9,521 bases of DNA from B1-G15 sp964346135 (GTDB lineage: Archaea > Thermoproteota > Bathyarchaeia > Bathyarchaeales > Bathyarchaeaceae). A program made the position numbers and the translations under genes. Within the stretch, counting starts at the first letter, position 1; each line of letters starts with the position of its first letter. The notes under the pieces were generated by a model. It worked only from the letters and a program-made list of their open reading frames with translations. It made no database searches and was not told the origin of the DNA. The stretch spans positions 1 through 9,521 of the forward strand of contig CAYFTS010000143.1 of the NCBI GenBank assembly GCA_964346135.1, in the 5' to 3' direction. Below, piece by piece: positions 5,405 to 9,521 of the stretch.

Positions 5405-5941
5405 TTGGCTGAGACAAAACCGACTAAGAACTGGTTTGTTAGGCACGCAGAGGCAGAGGCGAAGAAGGACACTTTACGATATTCTGAGCGTGTTGGAAAC
5501 GTAGTGGGGTTTGTGGTTATCATCTTGGTTATGTTATACTTCGTTGCTCATCAGATGTGGTCAACTGGGTTTTTCACTTCAAAATTTGGCTCCGCGGAGA
5601 TGTTCTTGTTTTATGTCTCATTACTGTACGGTTTGGTTCCAACTTGCGTAAGGGGTCTTGTTGGTCGCAAGAACCTTGCTCGCCTTTTTGATGTGTTTGG
5701 GTCTGTTCTGGGCACCATCACAATTGTTTGGCTGTACGTAGTTTTCCCATTCAACTTCGCCTATTTAGCGGATGTGTTGCCGAGTTTCCTCAGGTTTCTG
5801 TTGCAGTGGATTTCCAATGACGTCGCCAGAGTGCTCATGGTAATAGGAATTATTGTGGCACCTATTATGGCGGTTTACAATGCAGTGTTCTACGTGTTTG
5901 TTCGCAAAGAGCTGTCGAAACCAGCTTTGAAACCCACATAG
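5405..5941 (+). CDS. Four-helix membrane protein, function unknown
   Basis: The 178-residue protein has a charged cytoplasmic N-terminus (residues 1-30) and four predicted transmembrane helices (about 31-49, 65-83, 97-120 and 143-166), ending in a lysine-containing tail. I do not recognise the family. The TTG start at 5405 is favoured because the nearby ATG at 5394 is in another frame; GGATGA (5392-5397) could serve as a weak ribosome site. Its last 77 bases overlap, tail to tail, with the minus-strand membrane-protein frame ending at 5865. No partner gene is adjacent on the same strand. Confidence 0.7.
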   Translation: MAETKPTKNWFVRHAEAEAKKDTLRYSERVGNVVGFVVIILVMLYFVAHQMWSTGFFTSKFGSAEMFLFYVSLLYGLVPTCVRGLVGRKNLARLFDVFGSVLGTITIVWLYVVFPFNFAYLADVLPSFLRFLLQWISNDVARVLMVIGIIVAPIMAVYNAVFYVFVRKELSKPALKPT

Positions 5942-6398
5942 CGTATGCCATATTATGGCACGCCCTTCTTTTACTTGGTGCAAAAAGTGTACCAATAATG
6001 AGGTTTGATAACAGATAGGTCAGTAATACGTAAGGCCACATGTATCCCTCGAATATATTCCAGCCAATCAAAATTTCTTCAACTGAACGTCCTATAGCAA
6101 GGCTGCCTACCCATTCGAAAAGTAATGTCAAGCTCAACCATAAGATCCCAACATGAATCAAATCTCTAGTGTCATACTCTTTAACGGACCGTAACAAAAA
6201 ATATGCGAAAACAAAGATGTACGCGATCCGCGTAGACATTCCGATTTGATGTGCCACAAGCACACTCCATCTGGGTTCGTAAATGAGGTTCATAAGGACA
6301 AAAAAGTTGAAACCTGAAACCAATGTCTCCATTAGCCAAACGCGAATCGCTGTCTTCAGTAAAGGAATGTTAATAAGTATCTCGTCTTCTTGACTCAA
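5865..6398 (-). CDS. Multi-helix membrane protein coupled to the Ddn-family gene
   Basis: The 177-residue frame encodes about four hydrophobic helices (roughly residues 14-38, 57-70, 82-101 and 117-139). I do not recognise the family. The start TTG (6398-6396) overlaps the stop TGA of the upstream gene as TTGA, which points to translational coupling and a shared mRNA; no separate ribosome site is visible. After residue 140 the sequence turns polar and basic (SKRRACHNM onward), and this tail runs 77 bases into the opposite-strand gene ending at 5941. The natural protein may end near 5970, with the extra tail produced by a lost stop or a frameshift, but the frame itself is intact. Confidence 0.65.
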   Translation of the reverse strand: MSQEDEILINIPLLKTAIRVWLMETLVSGFNFFVLMNLIYEPRWSVLVAHQIGMSTRIAYIFVFAYFLLRSVKEYDTRDLIHVGILWLSLTLLFEWVGSLAIGRSVEEILIGWNIFEGYMWPYVLLTYLLSNLIIGTLFAPSKRRACHNMAYAMWVSKLVSTALCEQTRRTLHCKPP

Positions 6399-6835
6399 GC
6401 GCGGGCTAATTTTATTCGAATCATGAATCTGTTTTGGGCAGCCTCAGCGACTTCTTCAGGGTTGGGCTGACCGCTGGGATCCAGAGTCACTTGGAAGTAC
6501 TTTGCGTATTTAGGAGACTTTTGCAGGTAAGCCAGTAGACCTGCAGCAACGGTCTTCTCGTCTTCGATTGATTCTCCGATAGCCTTCAGGTCTTGCCCCT
6601 TTATTCGCACAGTCACCGGGGCACCGCCTCGCAGATTTCTCCACCAGACGCGATTACGAAGACTGAAGACAGTGATATAATCACCCTCGCGGATGTAGTT
6701 TACTGGTGTGGTCTGCATTTTTCCGCTCTTTCGTCCGGTAAAAGTGATTAGCATGGTGTTTTTGCTGATAATGCCGTGAAGTGGTGAACGCAGTATTGCT
6801 TTCATTATTGGGTTATATAGTTTGCTGAGCTTCAA
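6395..6835 (-). CDS. Ddn-family deazaflavin (F420)-dependent nitroreductase-like protein
   Basis: The 146-residue protein matches the nitroreductase/quinone family first described as DUF385 and typified by mycobacterial Ddn. The landmarks are LITFTGRKSGK (29-39), TTPVNYI (42-48) and WWRNLRGGAPVTVRI (64-78). The family folds as a split beta-barrel and often uses reduced F420 to reduce quinones or nitro compounds. Cofactor use here is inferred from family, and some members bind other ligands. The length is normal. The TTG start is supported by GAGGTT (6843-6848 on the minus strand) about nine bases upstream; TTTAAAG near 6870-6876 may be the TATA box. It is the first gene of a two-gene unit with the overlapping membrane protein, which might bring it close to membrane quinones. 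Confidence 0.82.
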   Translation of the reverse strand: MKLSKLYNPIMKAILRSPLHGIISKNTMLITFTGRKSGKMQTTPVNYIREGDYITVFSLRNRVWWRNLRGGAPVTVRIKGQDLKAIGESIEDEKTVAAGLLAYLQKSPKYAKYFQVTLDPSGQPNPEEVAEAAQNRFMIRIKLARA

Positions 6836-6907
6836 GATGGATAACCTCTTTTACTTGCCGTGTGCATTCTTTAAAGGATTTGCTGAAGATTTCGTCACTA
6901 GTCTAGT

Positions 6908-6954
6908 TCAAATTCCCATTTAAACCGAGTTTTAAACCCAACTCGCCGACGCCA
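6908..6954 (+). repeat. T-loop-like repeat ending in a CCA
   Basis: GAGTT (6927-6931) and AACTC (6940-6944) form a perfect 5-base-pair T-arm-like stem around TTAAACCC. GCCGACG (6945-6951) and CCA (6952-6954) follow, as at a tRNA 3' end. On the opposite strand the same element shows the two-unit pattern GGTTTAAAACTC-GGTTTAAAT of the copies at 946 and 5271. It links the two repeat groups. It lies in the divergent spacer between the genes starting at 6835 and 7092. Confidence 0.5.
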
Positions 6955-7019
6955 ATAAGTTTGCTTTCGCTAAACCCTCTAAAGGAAGTTTCAGTCGGCG
7001 CTTTGCATGTACGTGCGAA

Positions 7020-7029
7020 CTTAAATAAT
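7020..7029 (+). promoter_or_regulatory. TATA-box-like element before the permease gene
   Basis: CTTAAATAAT fits an archaeal TATA box, and a purine-containing GCGAA precedes it. Transcription would start near 7050, about 40 bases before the ATG at 7092. Confidence 0.4.
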
Positions 7030-7091
7030 TGTTCCAGCAACGTCATCCATTGCGCGTATGTGCGCATTTTGGCGTGGGGAAAGCAGAAAAG

Positions 7092-8681
7092 ATGCCAGCG
7101 CATAAGTGGCTTGTGGTTGCGAAGAATGAATATCGCATTCGCACAAGTAGGATACGGAAGATAAGACCTTATTTTCCCTATCTCGTTATCGGGCTGTTGG
7201 CAGTTTATGTGGCGTTCATTGCTCCAGCATTCGTTAGCCTGTTCATCGACGACTTCCTCGCTCTGCTCCTATCCCAAGCTGCTGTAGCCACTGTGCAAAT
7301 CATACTGTTCATATTCTTCATTTACTTCATTATGATTCCAATAACCGACACACTGAGGGAAGAGCAGACGGGGCAACTGGAGATTTTCCTCGCAGCCCCC
7401 ATAAAACCGAGCGACGTTCTGCTGGGCGAGTTTCTAGGCGAAATGCCTTACTACGCCATCTTCATCACAGTAATCACAGGCTTTTTCACGGCTGTTCTAA
7501 ATACTCTGGGACTAGACATAGTTCAGACCGCGATAATCATCATAATTTTTGTTGTCACGTTTCTTTCCTCTATCTGGATCGGCACTGTAATCGCCGCCAT
7601 CCTGAGAACAAAGCTTGGAAAAACCGCTCGTGGAAGAGATATTGGAAGAGCCCTCGCATTAATCATCGCTCTGCCTATGGTTGCGTTGGTTTATGCAATG
7701 ATGTATGGAGGCTTGCTCGAAGCCGGGACAAGTGGAATAGTCAAAATCATTATGGATCTGTTGCCGAGCTCTTGGGGAGCGGAAATTATCGTTGGCTTCG
7801 CCTCTAATCCCGGCAACATCGGTGCTGTTGGTTTTGAGACGCTGACCCGATTCGGAGGTCTTGTCTTCTTCTTTGTAGTGGTGTTGTGGCTGGGTGCTAA
7901 AATGGCTAATCGTGCTTATAGTCTTGAACCCACCACTTTTATAGCTTCAAAGGCTAAACCAGACGGTGTCTTCTATAAAACCGTTAGATCTCTGGGAGGC
8001 GGCGGGTCGTTCGGAACTCTTTTAGTGTCTATCTTTAAGGACTATAGTCGAAGGCTTGAAAACCTTTCAGGCATCACTTACATCATAGGTATAATCGTTT
8101 TGATGAACATATTCATCATGCCTAATGTGCCCACCGAGTCTGAGGGTCCTCCAGTGGCGTGGATAATGAACCAGTTTATGCTTCCGATTCTTGCGGTTAT
8201 GGTGGCTGGTGGAGTGACGGTTCAAGGGAGGGAAAGCATCTTCATATTTAAAAAATCGCCCTCTGGTGTGGGAAGACTTGTTAAAACGAGGTTGGTGCAA
8301 AGCTGGCTGGTGGTGGTTCCGATTGCAGGTGTAATCGTAGCTATTACAACAATTCTAAGTCCTCAAAATACCTTGATTTCTTTGTTGACTAACTCTGGAT
8401 TGATGATGTTATTTGTTGCAGCGAACGTGGCTTTTGCTCTCGGTCTGTTCCTTCTGAATCCAGCGTTCTCGACAAGGTCGGTGAAGTTATGGATAAACCT
8501 CATCATAGTTCAATTTGTTTCAATTGTGTTGTTCGTGATTTCCATGTTCGTTTTGGCTGGGAGTGAATCAGAACCGTTTGGGCGCATATTGTATGTGCAA
8601 TTATTGCTGACCGTGTTGAGTTGGCTGGTAGGAATTGTGTTTCTCTACTTTGGAAAAAGAAAACTGAACAGAATAGAATAG
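7092..8681 (+). CDS. ABC-2 type transporter permease, double-length
   Basis: This integral membrane protein of 529 residues has about 12 hydrophobic segments in two halves separated by a polar stretch (near YSLEPTTFIASKAKPDG). The early cytoplasmic motif EEQTGQLEIFLAAPIKPSDV followed by LLGEFLGE is the hallmark of ABC-2 permeases, which export lipids, polysaccharides or drugs with a separate ATPase. I chose the ATG at 7092 (MPAHKWLVVAKNEY). The frame is open upstream to a TTG at 7029, but that extension is polar, unlike the family, and overlaps the likely promoter. A purine stretch GGGGAAAG lies just before the ATG. No ATP-binding gene is adjacent inside the window, so its motor must be encoded elsewhere. 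The substrate is unknown. Confidence 0.82.
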   Translation: MPAHKWLVVAKNEYRIRTSRIRKIRPYFPYLVIGLLAVYVAFIAPAFVSLFIDDFLALLLSQAAVATVQIILFIFFIYFIMIPITDTLREEQTGQLEIFLAAPIKPSDVLLGEFLGEMPYYAIFITVITGFFTAVLNTLGLDIVQTAIIIIIFVVTFLSSIWIGTVIAAILRTKLGKTARGRDIGRALALIIALPMVALVYAMMYGGLLEAGTSGIVKIIMDLLPSSWGAEIIVGFASNPGNIGAVGFETLTRFGGLVFFFVVVLWLGAKMANRAYSLEPTTFIASKAKPDGVFYKTVRSLGGGGSFGTLLVSIFKDYSRRLENLSGITYIIGIIVLMNIFIMPNVPTESEGPPVAWIMNQFMLPILAVMVAGGVTVQGRESIFIFKKSPSGVGRLVKTRLVQSWLVVVPIAGVIVAITTILSPQNTLISLLTNSGLMMLFVAANVAFALGLFLLNPAFSTRSVKLWINLIIVQFVSIVLFVISMFVLAGSESEPFGRILYVQLLLTVLSWLVGIVFLYFGKRKLNRIE

Positions 8682-8780
8682 AATACGCGTGCATGCCTCA
8701 CTATTTGTTTGGTATCAAAACTACAGAAGGTTGATTTTTTACTAATATATAATTATTCTAGAAGAATATATGGTAAATCT

Positions 8781-8790
8781 TATATAAATA
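8781..8790 (+). promoter_or_regulatory. TATA box of the dockerin gene
   Basis: TATATAAATA lies 54-63 bases before the TTG start and would place the transcript start near 8812, leaving room for the GAGGGAG ribosome site at 8833-8839. A second TATA-like TTATAAATA (8812-8820) would give a nearly leaderless transcript. The strong ribosome site makes the first more likely. The whole 8740-8825 stretch is extremely A/T-rich. Confidence 0.5.
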
Positions 8791-8843
8791 ATAATATATT
8801 TAGTACAATTCTTATAAATAAAAACAGTTATTGAGGGAGAAGT

Positions 8844-9521
8844 TTGAATAAATCTGAAGTTCTCATTTTGGCATTCATAGTCCTGTTTGTCTCACTTCCA
8901 CTTATGACAATTTACACAATGGTTGGGGCTAAGAGCGATGGGATCGCAGGGTACTCAACGGCAGGATGCACCTGTCACTCTCCAAACCCCAGCCCAAGCG
9001 TAAGTGTTTTCATCTCTGGGCAAACTGTCGTGATACCAAATGCAACATACACTTACACCGTCACTGTGACTGGTGGACCACTCGCATCTAACGGCTTAGA
9101 TGTTTCAGTGACGAATGGTACACTTGTCGTTACGGATTCAACAAACACTCTGTTGCTGAGCGGAGAAGTCGCACAAACTAGCGTTGGGGCATCTCAAACA
9201 AGTTGGTCATTTGATTGGACAACGCCTTCAACTTACGGAAATGTGACCATGTATTTAGCAGGCTTTTCAGGCGATGGTGATGGAAGAAAAGATGCAGATG
9301 ACTTGTGGAACACAGCTTCTTTAACTATAATTGTGACAATTGCTGGCGACCTGGATGGCGACGGTGATGTGGATTGGTTTGATTTCGGCGATTTTGCTGC
9401 TGCTTACGGAAGCAGTATAGGACAACCAAACTACAACCCATTAGCTGACCTTGACGCAGACGGCGACGTTGACTGGTTCGATTTCGGCGATTTCGCTGCA
9501 AACTACGGCAGAAGCATCTGA
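8844..9521 (+). CDS. Secreted choice-of-anchor V-like protein with C-terminal type I dockerin
   Basis: The 225-residue protein starts at TTG (8844) behind GAGGGAG (8833-8839). Residues 5-28 form a signal sequence or membrane anchor. A CxCH motif (Cys42-Thr-Cys44-His45) follows in the setting AGYSTAGCTCHSP, which resembles the opening of choice-of-anchor V domains, usually with CxxCH. The beta-rich body (about 50-160) ends in GDGDGRKDADDLWNTASL, also typical of that family. Residues 169-225 are a type I dockerin: two almost identical calcium-loop repeats, DLDGDGDVDWFDFGDF and DLDADGDVDWFDFGDF. Dockerins bind cohesin domains outside the cell and need calcium. No cohesin gene is in view. The CxCH might bind haem or metal or form a disulfide. 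The protein is complete: its stop codon ends the window. Confidence 0.85.
   Translation: MNKSEVLILAFIVLFVSLPLMTIYTMVGAKSDGIAGYSTAGCTCHSPNPSPSVSVFISGQTVVIPNATYTYTVTVTGGPLASNGLDVSVTNGTLVVTDSTNTLLLSGEVAQTSVGASQTSWSFDWTTPSTYGNVTMYLAGFSGDGDGRKDADDLWNTASLTIIVTIAGDLDGDGDVDWFDFGDFAAAYGSSIGQPNYNPLADLDADGDVDWFDFGDFAANYGRSI

Noticed and set aside
174..6954. CRISPR array made of the T-loop-like repeats
   Set aside because: The copies are hundreds to thousands of bases apart, in spacers between genes, with variable sequence and no regular spacing; no cas gene is present.
7029..7091. Upstream extension of the permease to a TTG
   Set aside because: The added 21 residues are polar and cysteine/histidine-containing, unlike the family start, and the region overlaps the likely TATA box and leader.

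Overview
The window reads as chromosomal DNA from an uncultured archaeon, most like the Bathyarchaeia or a related Thermoproteota lineage. The lineage is inferred from gene content, not from a marker gene. The evidence is TATA-box promoters about 25-45 bases before genes, a MEDS-DUF835 sensor typical of archaea, an F420-type (Ddn family) oxidoreductase, a secreted choice-of-anchor/dockerin protein, and frequent TTG starts behind clear Shine-Dalgarno sites.

Layout. Bases 1-116 end in a tRNA-like 3' end with an encoded CCA and a long variable arm. A two-helix membrane-anchored protein follows (283-807) with a terminator-like hairpin behind it. Next comes a small toxin-antitoxin-like pair (1085-1312 and about 1366-1620) whose toxin has lost an obvious start codon, then a four-helix DUF6326-like membrane protein (1892-2257). 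On the minus strand lie an AT-rich, membrane-anchored alpha/beta hydrolase that looks acquired (2403-3485) and a MEDS-DUF835 sensory protein (3762-5027). A plus-strand four-helix protein (5405-5941) runs tail-to-tail into a minus-strand coupled pair: a Ddn-family oxidoreductase and a membrane protein (6835 down to 5865). The right end has an ABC-2 type permease (7092-8681) and a secreted dockerin protein with a CxCH motif (8844-9521), whose stop codon is the last base of the window.

The genes look like separate housekeeping or accessory units, not one pathway. The only clear functional pairs are the toxin-antitoxin-like pair and the overlapping oxidoreductase/membrane-protein pair.

The most unusual content is between the genes. 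Nearly every spacer carries short sequences resembling the T-arm and acceptor end of tRNA. One group is a pair ending in an identical CCCCCGGCGCCAAAC with a conserved 3' flank (89-150 and 1761-1818; the second may be a whole decayed class II tRNA at 1695-1787). Another is a family of roughly 40-base elements built from two tandem T-loop-like units (near 174, 946, 1660, 5271 and 6908). There is also a tRNA-sized structured sequence behind its own TATA box (3631-3710). These look like a dispersed, possibly tRNA-derived, intergenic repeat family and are the best candidate here for something undescribed.
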